Shown piece by piece: positions 35,076-43,554 of a stretch of 64,000 nt of DNA. The notes below the pieces were generated by a model, which saw only the letters and a program-made list of their open reading frames with translations, was not told where the DNA came from and made no database searches. Source of the DNA: Sporosarcina quadrami (lineage in GTDB: Bacteria > Bacillota > Bacilli > Bacillales_A > Planococcaceae); assembly GCF_014836615.1 (NCBI RefSeq), contig NZ_JACSQN010000011.1, positions 1 through 64,000 on the forward strand, read 5' to 3'. The stretch's first letter is position 1, and each line of letters starts with the position of its first letter. The position numbers and the translations under genes were made by a program.

Positions 35076-36320
35076 TTGCGAAGTAACTATTTTATTTACA
35101 TCCTTAGCACGATTGTTGTATCTCTTGGCGGCACTGTATATACGTTTGCAATTTCGTATTTTATTTTACAGGCGACTGGCTCGTCTGTTTATTTTTCGAT
35201 AAACACTGCAATTTTGAGCATCGGCGCCATCATTTCATTGCCGATATCAGGTGTATTTGTGGATAGTGTAAACAGGAAAAAGATTGTCATTTCGTTTGAG
35301 GCACTTTCCGCATTGACGTTATTATTTCTTGCTGTCTATATAAGTTTTTTCGGTTTCAATATTTATGTCTTATTCTTCATCACTGCAATTCGATCGGTCA
35401 TCACACCTGTCATATCGAATGCTTTCGATGCAAGCTTGACGCAGCTGTTCGATAAGGAAAGTATACAGAAGACGATTGGTAAAATTGCCACTTATAGAAT
35501 GACAATCCTGCTGTTCGGCCCGGTTATTGCCGGAGTCCTATATGGATTTTTATCATTGGAGTCCATGATTTTCTTGTTTTTATTCATGCAATTGATTTCT
35601 TTATTCTCAAATGTCTTCTTGGAATTCAGCGAGGTAAAACTTGAAGAATCTCCTTCAGTAAAATTGGATAGCTGGTTTAAAAGCTTTGGAAACAGACTGA
35701 CTGCAGGCTATAAATATGTATTTAACTCTCATACATTGAAACAACTGATGATTTTATCGGTGATCATCAACGCTGTAGGTGCCGCCAGTTTCGGTATTTT
35801 GCCAGACACCATTATGATCAAAGAACTGCATTTCGAACCTTATCAAGTCGGTATTGTAAGTGCTATTTTCGGGGTTGGATCACTAATAGGTAGCCTCATC
35901 CTTTCCAAAGTGAAGATTACAAACCCGTTCAAAGTTGTGAAGTATGCGTTTATTGGTGTAGCCATCTTGCTACTCGGATTCACTTTGCCAGTCTATTATG
36001 AAAGGCACACTATACTATCCATGATTTACATTGCTATCATCGGTTCGTCAATGGCGCTAGTCTTTCAATTTATCTCGATTCCCATGTCGTCTTTCATGCA
36101 AAAAACGATTCCCGATGACTATAAAGGGCGAGTATTTTCTATAAATGGCACATTATCCATGGTTCTGATGCCGATTGGAACGCTTATTTACGGGTTCTTA
36201 TATCAGCTCGGTATTTACTTCCCGGTTAATCTATTCTCATCTATTATTATTTTGGTTACGGTTTTTGTGACGTTGAATAAATATACATTAACGAGAAGTG
36301 CTGATGAATATCATAGTTGA
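35076..36320 (+). CDS. MFS transporter, second of the pair
   Basis: About 414 residues with twelve membrane segments and GVFVDSVNRKK (about 58-68) as the motif-A-like loop; the same subfamily as the preceding gene, suggesting an old duplication. TTG start, six bases after AGGGGG and 32 bp after the upstream stop, so co-transcribed. The two may act separately or as a heteromer; substrates unknown. Followed by a hairpin at 36396. Confidence 0.87.
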   Translation: MRSNYFIYILSTIVVSLGGTVYTFAISYFILQATGSSVYFSINTAILSIGAIISLPISGVFVDSVNRKKIVISFEALSALTLLFLAVYISFFGFNIYVLFFITAIRSVITPVISNAFDASLTQLFDKESIQKTIGKIATYRMTILLFGPVIAGVLYGFLSLESMIFLFLFMQLISLFSNVFLEFSEVKLEESPSVKLDSWFKSFGNRLTAGYKYVFNSHTLKQLMILSVIINAVGAASFGILPDTIMIKELHFEPYQVGIVSAIFGVGSLIGSLILSKVKITNPFKVVKYAFIGVAILLLGFTLPVYYERHTILSMIYIAIIGSSMALVFQFISIPMSSFMQKTIPDDYKGRVFSINGTLSMVLMPIGTLIYGFLYQLGIYFPVNLFSSIIILVTVFVTLNKYTLTRSADEYHS

Positions 36321-36395
36321 AATTGGTGTGCCGCTATTTGACCAAACTCACCAGTTTTTCAACCGCGGGTTTGTCCAAACGTTTAATTCCCTAAA

Positions 36396-36421
36396 GATGC
36401 CCACAGGAACATGTGGGCATC
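36396..36421 (+). terminator. Hairpin after the MFS operon
   Basis: GATGCCCACA and TGTGGGCATC form a perfect 10-bp stem with a 6-base loop, 75 bp after the stop codon. The following ATATTCCTT is only weakly T-rich. Confidence 0.6.
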
Positions 36422-36497
36422 ATATTCCTTAGCCGTTTCCGAGGCAGAAATTTTCTATCTGCAGTTTAGAAAAGCTAATTGGTAGGGGGATTTTCAA

Positions 36498-36584
36498 ATG
36501 TCTTTCGTCTATTCGGGTAAATTTTCTGCACTACTATTTGCATTCTTTCATGCGTTCGTTCAGGCGAGTATTAAACGAAGATGA
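36498..36584 (+). CDS. Possible 28-residue small membrane protein
   Basis: Short frame MSFVYSGKFSALLFAFF... ending QASIKRR then TGA, with a strong GGGGG site 8 bases before the ATG. One hydrophobic helix (about 9-22) and a basic tail; the MSFxYSG start and size recall the tiny YjcZ-type membrane proteins of Bacillales, but the similarity is slight. It lies in a gap otherwise without genes, between the MFS operon and the Cys-rich gene. Confidence 0.4.
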   Translation: MSFVYSGKFSALLFAFFHAFVQASIKRR

Positions 36585-36598
36585 ATGTACTGCTACTT

Positions 36599-36787
36599 TT
36601 ACGGTATTAGTGGAAAACATTGCCTCTCAACAGCACGGAAAGGACCTAAAAATTCAGATGACTGCTTAAATGCGCAACCTACTTCGGTTTCCCGTCCACA
36701 CCGATGATTGTTCCCGCATCGCTTTCCACATCCACGGCCTTGGCCACATCCAGATCTACTATCGCTTCTTCTACCACAACAAGCCAT
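36599..36787 (-). CDS. Small Cys-rich protein
   Basis: 62 residues with eight Cys, seven of them in the first 38 positions (ACCGRRSDSRSGCGQGRGCG, KRCGNN, HRCGRE, VGCAF) and one near the end (RQCFPL); also many Arg and Gly. GGGGGG lies 7 bases before the ATG, and an upstream in-frame start has none. The layout would suit metal binding or disulfide cross-linking, as in spore-coat or metallothionein-like proteins, but I cannot name a family. It adjoins the probable spore-surface genes. Confidence 0.65.
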   Translation of the reverse strand: MACCGRRSDSRSGCGQGRGCGKRCGNNHRCGRETEVGCAFKQSSEFLGPFRAVERQCFPLIP

Positions 36788-36893
36788 ATTGACACCCCCC
36801 TTCTTCGTTATACTATTCAACATAACGACATAAGGACGGGCTAGTAGCTATCGGTTTATTGTCTATCCTTGCAGTTCCTTTACTGACCCACTC

Positions 36894-37631
36894 TCATTTT
36901 TTCTTGAAAACATTCCATAGTGGAGATATGGAGTGTTTAATGTCAGTATCCTCTTTCACTTCTTCTGCTATTTTAGAAGGAGCTAATCTCGGCAATGATT
37001 CTTCTTCAATCGGCGTAACAGTTCTTTTCACTAGTTCAGTATGTCTGTTTTTTGACGACACTTCTTGAGAGTGCGATGCTTCCTGAAAATTTCTCTCTAT
37101 TTCGTTTTTCGGATTGGTATTGGTTGCTTTAATTGAAGCAGAAGTTGCATGTGCAAGGGGTTCGCTGTGATTATAATCCGATAGACTTTGAGTGTTATCC
37201 ACTGATTGTTGTGTTGCCATATGCTGTAATAATTGAAATGTCGGGACGTTATTATTTCTAGTAGTTGCTGTTACATCCATTTTTGTCCTTGTAGAGACAT
37301 TGCGAGGTTGTTCATAGCGGCTACTTTCATAGAGCCGTTCGTTTCCCGTTCCTCTTCTACCATTCAGCTTCGTTAACACTTCATTATATTTTTCATCCAA
37401 CTCATTTACACGAGTTGAAAGAAGATTAAGTCCTTCCTCAAGTAACTTCGCCATCTCCTCTAACCGCTCTGTAACCGATTCAAAATTCTGTTCAACTTTC
37501 CCCATTCTTCTTTTTATATGAATGTCTGCAGTTGCATTTACAGCCTTCAATGAAGATAGCGCTTTTTGATACCGTTCAATTTTTTTATTCAATTGCTCTA
37601 TTTTCTGATCTTTGCTATCTGAATTCTCCAT
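36894..37631 (-). CDS. Coiled-coil protein, possible spore-surface component
   Basis: 245 residues. The N-terminal 95 residues form a coiled coil (KDQKIEQLNKKIERYQKALS, RLEEMAKLLEEGLNLLSTRV); the rest is low-complexity, rich in Thr, Asn, Ser and Gln, and ends in LWNVFKKK. No signal peptide. GAGGGG lies five bases before the chosen ATG. Divergent from the gene at 37819 with a shared 187-bp promoter region. Function unknown; the spore link is inferred from neighbours. Confidence 0.65.
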   Translation of the reverse strand: MENSDSKDQKIEQLNKKIERYQKALSSLKAVNATADIHIKRRMGKVEQNFESVTERLEEMAKLLEEGLNLLSTRVNELDEKYNEVLTKLNGRRGTGNERLYESSRYEQPRNVSTRTKMDVTATTRNNNVPTFQLLQHMATQQSVDNTQSLSDYNHSEPLAHATSASIKATNTNPKNEIERNFQEASHSQEVSSKNRHTELVKRTVTPIEEESLPRLAPSKIAEEVKEDTDIKHSISPLWNVFKKK

Positions 37632-37818
37632 GAGGTCCCCTCTTTCGTTCATATATAGTCATTTCTATCTTATTAATGAGAACACTAACCTGTTCCAGAC
37701 GGAAACCTTTACAGATAGAAACATTTACACTCACTCCTTTTCTTTGCCTATTCAACGCGTAATTACGTACATATGATACGAATGCAAGGCTAATTAAAAT
37801 ACGGAGGTGACAATATAA

Positions 37819-38487
37819 ATGAAAGAGAAAGTACGTCCTGAGCAGGAAATGATTTGTATTAATGTCGATAAGGTATACGACTGGGTATTGAAAGAGAACA
37901 GTTTCGACTTCACACCTCAAAACCCGATTGTATTTCCAACAGTCATGGGGACAATTCCTCAAACAGAGTTAGATCGAGCAATTATCACTTGTGAAGTGAG
38001 TCCGGCTCCATTAGCTGAAGATCCTGTCGTAATATTAAATCGAATGAATCGGGAGTTTTTGATTGATGGCAGACGTGTTTGCCTGCAACAATTGACAATT
38101 CGCAAAAAGTTCAAGTTGGTCATCGTTATTACTTTGCCAAACTGCATGGTATATCGCAGTAATCCAATTGACGTCGCAAGATCCGAGCAAGTCATTCTTT
38201 GTGCGCCTGAGGATACTGAAGTGACTGTAACGTATACTGATTTGAGCTGTTTCGTCAGCTCCACAGGTACAATTACGCCAACTGGTGCAGGAAGCCCGAC
38301 TCCTGTAACGGGTTTCACATTCTCGAATCTCGTAGTCACAATCAGAACATGCCAAAGCATTCAATCTACATTCCCTGTTACAGTTGAGTTCTTGGCTGAC
38401 TTCTGTCAACCACGTGCTGAATTGGCAATTGGATCATGCCCACTGCCATCTAGACCAGCACAATGCCCATCCATTTACCCAGAATAA
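37819..38487 (+). CDS. Probable spore-surface structural protein, unknown family
   Basis: 222 residues without a signal peptide. It begins with a polar segment containing ICINVDKVYDWVLKEN, then a beta-rich body with six or so Cys (TCEVSP, RVCLQQL, PNCMVY, LCAPED, LSCFVS, RTCQSI) and a Gly/Thr/Pro stretch (TITPTGAGSPTPVTG), ending in CPLPSRPAQCPSIYPE. Such Cys-rich, signal-less beta proteins with an N-terminal 'VDKVYDWV' segment are seen among Bacillales spore-coat or exosporium proteins. GGAGGTGA precedes the ATG; CATATGATA at 37770-37778 resembles a late sporulation -10 element. A strong terminator follows. Confidence 0.6.
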   Translation: MKEKVRPEQEMICINVDKVYDWVLKENSFDFTPQNPIVFPTVMGTIPQTELDRAIITCEVSPAPLAEDPVVILNRMNREFLIDGRRVCLQQLTIRKKFKLVIVITLPNCMVYRSNPIDVARSEQVILCAPEDTEVTVTYTDLSCFVSSTGTITPTGAGSPTPVTGFTFSNLVVTIRTCQSIQSTFPVTVEFLADFCQPRAELAIGSCPLPSRPAQCPSIYPE

Positions 38488-38520
38488 TAACCGTCATAAA
38501 TGTACAAGTAGGCACATACG

Positions 38521-38550
38521 ATAAAGAGAGGGATTCTGCCCTCTCTTTAT
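38521..38550 (+). terminator. Strong terminator within the probable spore locus
   Basis: ATAAAGAGAGGG and CCCTCTCTTTAT form a perfect 12-bp stem with a 6-base loop, followed by TTTTCG. It ends the transcript of the gene at 37819; the next gene starts only 22 bp later, so readthrough would be needed for co-transcription. Confidence 0.85.
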
Positions 38551-38572
38551 TTTTCGTTAGGAGGATTATTAA

Positions 38573-39136
38573 ATGAACAAAACGACGGTAGACATAGAGA
38601 GCAAGCTGAGGGAATTGCAAGCAACTACCCATGCGTATGTGAATGAATTGAAAGAAACACTTGCGAGCCGAGCAAATCTTCCTCACTGCCTCAGCTACTT
38701 TACGTATGCGCTACAACTTTCACACGATGCGGAAGCTGAAAGTTTTTGTCTCGGATCTCTTCATATACTTAACAACGGAAATCAAGCAATTACGAATCCC
38801 TACGTGCATCTTGTCTTATCAGAAAATGCTCCCTTCTCGCTTAACGGCAAGTTTGTGAGCAGTGCATCCGCATTGTCCTCTCAATTTACAAATGGCTGGG
38901 AACGTACAAATGCACGCGAAGACCTGCTTGAATATCACTTAAAGCCTATCGGAAAGTCATCTATACAACCTGGTGAAACGCTGTCATTTTCAAATTTCCA
39001 ACTAACATGGACGCCTGCAACATTCTATGCAGGAAGCGTGACAAGCACTTTTTTCAGTGACCAGCATCCCGACGGTTTACATGCACTTAACTCGATAAAC
39101 ATCAATGGATCAATGACTCAAAGGGGGGGACTGTAA
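38573..39136 (+). CDS. Hypothetical protein, probable spore-surface locus
   Basis: 187 residues, no signal peptide or membrane segment. The first 35 residues are helical (ESKLRELQATTHAYVNELKE), the rest beta-rich with ILNNGNQAITNPYVHLVL and LSFSNFQLTWTPATF, resembling a jelly-roll or immunoglobulin-like fold. TAGGAGGA lies eight bases before the ATG. The downstream gene begins one base after its stop, so these genes form an operon. I do not recognise the family. Confidence 0.65.
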   Translation: MNKTTVDIESKLRELQATTHAYVNELKETLASRANLPHCLSYFTYALQLSHDAEAESFCLGSLHILNNGNQAITNPYVHLVLSENAPFSLNGKFVSSASALSSQFTNGWERTNAREDLLEYHLKPIGKSSIQPGETLSFSNFQLTWTPATFYAGSVTSTFFSDQHPDGLHALNSININGSMTQRGGL

Positions 39137-39137
39137 T

Positions 39138-39449
39138 TTGGATACTCATTCTACGCAAGAGGCATTACATAAAATTATTGCCGATTTCACAAAGGATTTA
39201 ATGACAACAGCAACTTCGGATAACACGGCGGAGGATTCTTCCAAAAGCTATATGTACTTGGATTCAAAAACGATAAACTTGCTGCTCCTGTATGTCCTCA
39301 TGAACAAAGAACTTCAATTGACACGGTTGACAAAACGGAATATACCGATAGATAACGTGAAAGAATTAGGGGACGAAATTGACAAAATGATAGTGGAGAA
39401 TAAAAGGATTTTTGAAGAACTGCTTAACGAATTGAAGACGAACTTTTGA
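39138..39449 (+). CDS. Hypothetical helical protein, same operon
   Basis: 103 residues, mostly helical; the second half (MNKELQLTRLTKRNI, IDKMIVENKRIFEELLNELK) has coiled-coil character. TTG start, seven bases after AGGGGGGGA at the end of the previous gene. No recognised domain. Its spacing to both neighbours argues for a shared assembly or regulatory role. Confidence 0.65.
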   Translation: MDTHSTQEALHKIIADFTKDLMTTATSDNTAEDSSKSYMYLDSKTINLLLLYVLMNKELQLTRLTKRNIPIDNVKELGDEIDKMIVENKRIFEELLNELKTNF

Positions 39450-39466
39450 AGAATGGAGGAGGCTCG

Positions 39467-40015
39467 TTGAATCATGTGGATCTTAAAAGTGAGGATCCAA
39501 TGCACTTAAAGAAGACAATCATTTATTTACGTGCGGAGTTGAATAAATACCGGACAACAAATTCCAAGCAAGATACTGAATTGGTACACATGCTACAAAC
39601 TGAAAATAAGCAATTACACCACAACTTCCTCCAATTACTATATGCTTATAAAAAAAGCGAAAAGCGTTTACGTATTTACGAGAAGCGTATCGCTAATTTG
39701 CAAAAGCAAAATAAAAACTTAGTACTAGTAAACGACCAATTCCATTCTACTATTCTTGCGTTTCAATCGGATATCCAAAAGCTAATTGAAGTTGTAAGTG
39801 CAAATGCGTATATACAGCAAGAACTTCAGAAATTGGCAGCTGAATTAGATGCACAAGTGGCTGTTAACCGGACGCAACAACAACTGATTGCCATTTTGGA
39901 ATCCTATGTGGAACGGTTAGTTAAGGAACCTGACGTGTTGCAAACTGAAACCATTTTAGAACAAATCATTGCATTGACCGAGGGATATGCGAAGAAACAT
40001 AACGAATCAGAATAA
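39467..40015 (+). CDS. Coiled-coil protein, same operon
   Basis: About 182 residues, almost entirely heptad-type helix (HLKKTIIYLRAELNKY, KKSEKRLRIYEKRIANLQKQ, AYIQQELQKLAAELDAQ). The start chosen is TTG at 39467, seven bases after GGAGG; an earlier in-frame TTG overlaps the previous gene. It resembles the divergently encoded protein at 36894 in having an N-terminal coiled coil but lacks the low-complexity tail. Last gene of the operon, followed by the hairpin trio at 40035. Confidence 0.65.
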   Translation: MNHVDLKSEDPMHLKKTIIYLRAELNKYRTTNSKQDTELVHMLQTENKQLHHNFLQLLYAYKKSEKRLRIYEKRIANLQKQNKNLVLVNDQFHSTILAFQSDIQKLIEVVSANAYIQQELQKLAAELDAQVAVNRTQQQLIAILESYVERLVKEPDVLQTETILEQIIALTEGYAKKHNESE

Positions 40016-40034
40016 GGATGGTGTAATTCATATA

Positions 40035-40132
40035 AAACAAACGGACAGTATGGCAGCTGTCCGCTTGTTTCAAGGTACAGACAGTATGGCTGCTGTCCGT
40101 TTATATTCAACACAGTCAGTATGGCTGCTGAC
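40035..40132 (+). repeat. Three hairpin-forming repeats after the operon
   Basis: Three units start at 40044, 40080 and 40115 (36 and 35 bp apart), each a small inverted repeat around TATGGC: GACAG...CTGTC, GACAG...CTGTC and GTCAG...CTGAC. The third differs on both arms so that pairing is kept. The first also has outer pairing AAACAA/TTGTTT (40035-40040 and 40065-40070), making a 13-bp stem that could terminate the upstream operon. Confidence 0.7.
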
Positions 40133-40188
40133 CGGCGTTGTTCCATCTTTAGTGTGAAGTACTGTTGCGTTATAGGTTGACCGTTTAG

Positions 40189-41223
40189 TTAATCGTCACG
40201 TTCTAATGACAAAACTTTACCTGTATATGCGTCGATTTCCAACTCATACTCGACATCGCCGTCTTCCATTTCAATTTCATAAACACCGTCATCCAACTCG
40301 AAGTCTGTGACAACACCGCTTGCATGTTGTTTTGCAATCGCAATGACCTGATCTTTCGTCAATTTTACACGCTGCTGTTCAGTTTTTTTCGCAGCTTTCT
40401 TTTCAGCTTTTTCTGTTTCAGATGTTGCAACCGATAATGATGGATTATTCTCTTTTTGCTTCTTCACTTCCGCTTTTACCGGCTGATCTACAGCCAATTT
40501 GTAATAGCGTTCTTTATCAAATTCTAAAACCTCGCCTGTAACAGCATCTAATTCAACTTCGTATTTATATTCATCATCCATCAACTTAACCTCATAAATC
40601 ATGCGACCGTTGTCTTTCTCAAGCTCAATTCCTTTTACAGTACCTTTCGCTTTCGTTTGCGCGATTGAAACTGCTTTTTCCTGTGACATTACTTCGCCTT
40701 TTTGAACGACTGTTGAATCGTTCAAGTTTTCTTTACTGAACTTGATGATCTCACCTGTAATAGCATTTACAATCACTTCGTATTCGAACTTGTCGTCTTC
40801 CAGTTCGATATCATAATAAAATCGCTTATCGTCATTATCCAACTCAATATCCGTTACCACAGCGTTCACTTTACCTTTTGCAATAGCAACTGCCTGTTCT
40901 TCTGTAATCATCTTGTCAGTCCATTTTGTTTCGGTAGATTTCCCGACAACGATCACTTCACGTGATATGGCGTCCACTTTCAGCTCGTACTCGATACCTT
41001 TCGCAATTGCATCCACTTCATAATAATAAGCAGATCCTTTACGTTCCAGTTCGATTTCAGTTACGACACCGCCAACTTTTTTAGCAGCCAGCTCCTTCGC
41101 TTCTTTTAATGAAATAACTTGTTTTGATGAAACTTGACTTGAAGGTACCGAATCACTTGCCATCGCGACACCTCCGATAGCAACAACGCCTGCCATCGCA
41201 GGAATCAACATCCATTTGTTCAT
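40189..41223 (-). CDS. Secreted protein with four PepSY domains
   Basis: 344 residues: a signal peptide (about 1-22) then four PepSY repeats of about 65 residues (starting near 36, 104, 178 and 284), each with the pattern 'EEQAVAIAKGK-VVTDIEL-YYDIEL-YEVxVNAITGEII'. Between repeats three and four is a charged linker rich in Lys, Glu and Ala. PepSY domains are thought to restrain proteases or sense envelope stress. GGAGGAG precedes the ATG. Encoded on the same strand as, and probably functionally linked to, the PepSY protein and two-component system upstream. Confidence 0.85.
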   Translation of the reverse strand: MNKWMLIPAMAGVVAIGGVAMASDSVPSSQVSSKQVISLKEAKELAAKKVGGVVTEIELERKGSAYYYEVDAIAKGIEYELKVDAISREVIVVGKSTETKWTDKMITEEQAVAIAKGKVNAVVTDIELDNDDKRFYYDIELEDDKFEYEVIVNAITGEIIKFSKENLNDSTVVQKGEVMSQEKAVSIAQTKAKGTVKGIELEKDNGRMIYEVKLMDDEYKYEVELDAVTGEVLEFDKERYYKLAVDQPVKAEVKKQKENNPSLSVATSETEKAEKKAAKKTEQQRVKLTKDQVIAIAKQHASGVVTDFELDDGVYEIEMEDGDVEYELEIDAYTGKVLSLERDD

Positions 41224-41336
41224 GCATGCTCTCCTCCATTTCCTTGTTAACTATATAGTACCCAACGAATATGAGAGGACATTGAGAGGAATATTAGAAT
41301 ATGATGAGAATTGTCTTAAGCTTTCTCAGAATGAAA

Positions 41337-41371
41337 AAGGAGCCCATGGTTGAATGTGAGGTGGGCTCCTT
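41337..41371 (-). terminator. Terminator after the PepSY/two-component operon
   Basis: AAGGAGCCCA and TGGGCTCCTT form a perfect 10-bp stem; on the minus strand it is followed by TTTTTCATTC. It lies 20 bp after the stop codon of the gene at 41391 and separates it from the four-PepSY gene, which must have its own promoter. Confidence 0.8.
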
Positions 41372-41390
41372 GTAACAATGCTTTATTCAA

Positions 41391-42149
41391 TTAATCATCC
41401 CACGTAACGGTCATCACTTTCCCTGATATTGCGTGGATCTGGTATGTCACTTCATCCAGATCGTCATCTGTATCAATATCGATCTGCACTAAGTAATAAC
41501 CACCGTCTTTGGACTCTTCAAAATCGACATCATCGACTTCACCAATCATACCCACAGGCAATTGACCCATTGCGATTTTCGCAGCCTGATTTTCAGATAT
41601 GAGCACTGTTTTAACTGGTGCTTTGGCAGGCTTGTTGGATGGCTTTGGCTGTGGATTATTGTGCGGTTTCGTTTGAGCAGGTGTTTTTCCCACATTAGGT
41701 TTCTCATTCTCCGTCTTGTTTACAACAGGTTTTGTTTCCTTTACCGGTTCTTTAGCTGGAGGTGTAACCTTTTCGGGCTCTTGTTCTTCAGGCTCCTCCA
41801 CTGCTCCCAAATCCGGTTCCTGTGTTACTTCTAATTCTTTATCATCGAGGACAACATCAGGTTTCATTGACTCTTTCGTCTGCATTAAGGAAAGTACTCT
41901 CCCGGACCTCGCATCGACTTCAACTGCATATTCAGAGCCTGCTTTTACAACTTTTGCTTTGTAAATGGAATCGTCCAGTACAAGTTCTTTAACTTGACCA
42001 TTATATATTGTTGATAGTTGAGCATGGATATCATCCATAGACAGCGTTTCAGCTTTCGTCAGCTTCCCTGTTGTATATAATTGACCGCCCACTAAAATGA
42101 TGAACGTCAAAACAATCGGTATGAACCAAGGTTTTCTCCATATTTTCAT
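41391..42149 (-). CDS. Membrane-anchored PepSY protein (YkoJ-like)
   Basis: About 252 residues: a short N-terminal anchor (about 8-24), a degenerate PepSY domain (about 35-95), a long Pro/Lys/Glu/Asn linker (about 110-180) and a C-terminal PepSY domain (SENQAAKIAMGQLPVGMIGEV, ITYQIHAISGKVM-like end). GGAGG lies nine bases before the chosen ATG; the longer upstream frame is unlikely. It follows the kinase gene by 46 bp; PepSY proteins beside such two-component pairs are known from Bacillus ykoG-ykoH-ykoJ. Confidence 0.83.
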   Translation of the reverse strand: MKIWRKPWFIPIVLTFIILVGGQLYTTGKLTKAETLSMDDIHAQLSTIYNGQVKELVLDDSIYKAKVVKAGSEYAVEVDARSGRVLSLMQTKESMKPDVVLDDKELEVTQEPDLGAVEEPEEQEPEKVTPPAKEPVKETKPVVNKTENEKPNVGKTPAQTKPHNNPQPKPSNKPAKAPVKTVLISENQAAKIAMGQLPVGMIGEVDDVDFEESKDGGYYLVQIDIDTDDDLDEVTYQIHAISGKVMTVTWDD

Positions 42150-42195
42150 ACAAAAAACCCTCCTTTTCATCATCTTACCGAAGCAACATTAAAAT

Positions 42196-43554
42196 TCACT
42201 GAGAATCTTCCCTTTTTTTCGGAATGAATACCCGTATGACTGTCCCCATGCCGACAACACTTTCAATCGTCAACTTCGCACCGAGTCTTTCCGCAATTTC
42301 TTTAGCAATTGATAGGCCAAGCCCCGTACCACCTGTCTTGCGACTCCGATCCGATTCAACCCGATAAAATCGATCAAAAATCTGTGGTAAATTCTCCTGA
42401 GGTATCCCTTTACCGTAATCCTTCACAGTGATTTCCGTTCCCTGTTCGCGATTTTCAATAGCCGCTATAATTTCACGATCACTATATTTCCGCGCGTTAT
42501 CAAGTAGTATGAACAACAGCTGTTTGACGAATTTTTCATCAGTCTCTACGAACGAAACATCTTCTGCTTCAATGAATATCTCCCTGCCATACACTTTCCG
42601 TAATGGTTTTATAACATCTTCTACAAGCTGGTTGATATTCACTTCTTTGAATTCAAACGATTGTGCTTCGCTACTTTTTGCTAGGTCAAGCATTTGCGTA
42701 ATCATTTCTTTCATCCGGCCTGTTTCTGAAATGATGGCTGTCAATGCTTCTTCCACAACTTCGGGGTTATCCGTTCCACGTCTTGCTAATAATCGCGAAT
42801 AACTTTCGATGACGGTCAATGGCGTTTTTAATTCATGGGAAGCGTTTGAAACGAACTGTTCTTGTTTCATATAGTTGCTTTCCAGCTGCTCCATCATGTC
42901 ATTGAATGTGCGTTCCATTTGGGCAAGTTCATCTTTTCCATTGATATTTCCTGTCATTTTTTCAAAGGTACCTGATTGTCTACTCGCATCCATCGCTTTA
43001 ATTAGTTTTTCAATCGGTTGTGTGACAATTTTCCCGAGTGTCATACTCGACAACATTATAAGAATCACCCCGAATGCCGTGACCGCAATGAGCACATATT
43101 TGAGCATTCGCAAGTTTTCTGCGACATCGGTTAATAACTGTGTCACTTCCATTGATACAACTTCACCTGTCGGCCAAATGATCGGGGAAGACACGGATAA
43201 TGCTTCAATCCCTTTAAAATCCCTAAGGACAAATGGATCGTCTGAGTCGATGTTATCTCCGATTTTACCAAGTCCGTCAACAGATTGGACGTTGATGAGC
43301 GGTTTCCCTTCTTGATTGACAACCGAAACCGCACTATTCGCGGGAATGGTAGCTCGCAAAACAATTCCCGCATCCTCTTCAGTCTGCATCTGGCTTAGTG
43401 CCGACGTCACTTCCTTAGAGCGACTGAGCAACTGGTGGTATTCCGTATTATGCGAAATCCGTTCAAATAGAAAGTAAATCATGACGTTCGCCATAATAAG
43501 TATGATGAACATCAATAACGTCGAAAAGAGATGTATTTTATTTTTAAGTTTCAT
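42196..43554 (-). CDS. Sensor histidine kinase (YkoH-like)
   Basis: 452 residues with two membrane helices (about 10-30 and 155-178) flanking an extracellular domain of about 120 residues, then HAMP, acceptor motif SNASHELKTPLTVIESY (His about 240), N box LLDNARKYSD and G boxes KDYGKGIPQ and GTGLGLSIAKE. It would phosphorylate the adjacent regulator, whose gene overlaps its start by a few bases. The signal is unknown; neighbouring PepSY proteins suggest envelope or metal stress. Confidence 0.9.
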   Translation of the reverse strand: MKLKNKIHLFSTLLMFIILIMANVMIYFLFERISHNTEYHQLLSRSKEVTSALSQMQTEEDAGIVLRATIPANSAVSVVNQEGKPLINVQSVDGLGKIGDNIDSDDPFVLRDFKGIEALSVSSPIIWPTGEVVSMEVTQLLTDVAENLRMLKYVLIAVTAFGVILIMLSSMTLGKIVTQPIEKLIKAMDASRQSGTFEKMTGNINGKDELAQMERTFNDMMEQLESNYMKQEQFVSNASHELKTPLTVIESYSRLLARRGTDNPEVVEEALTAIISETGRMKEMITQMLDLAKSSEAQSFEFKEVNINQLVEDVIKPLRKVYGREIFIEAEDVSFVETDEKFVKQLLFILLDNARKYSDREIIAAIENREQGTEITVKDYGKGIPQENLPQIFDRFYRVESDRSRKTGGTGLGLSIAKEIAERLGAKLTIESVVGMGTVIRVFIPKKREDSQ

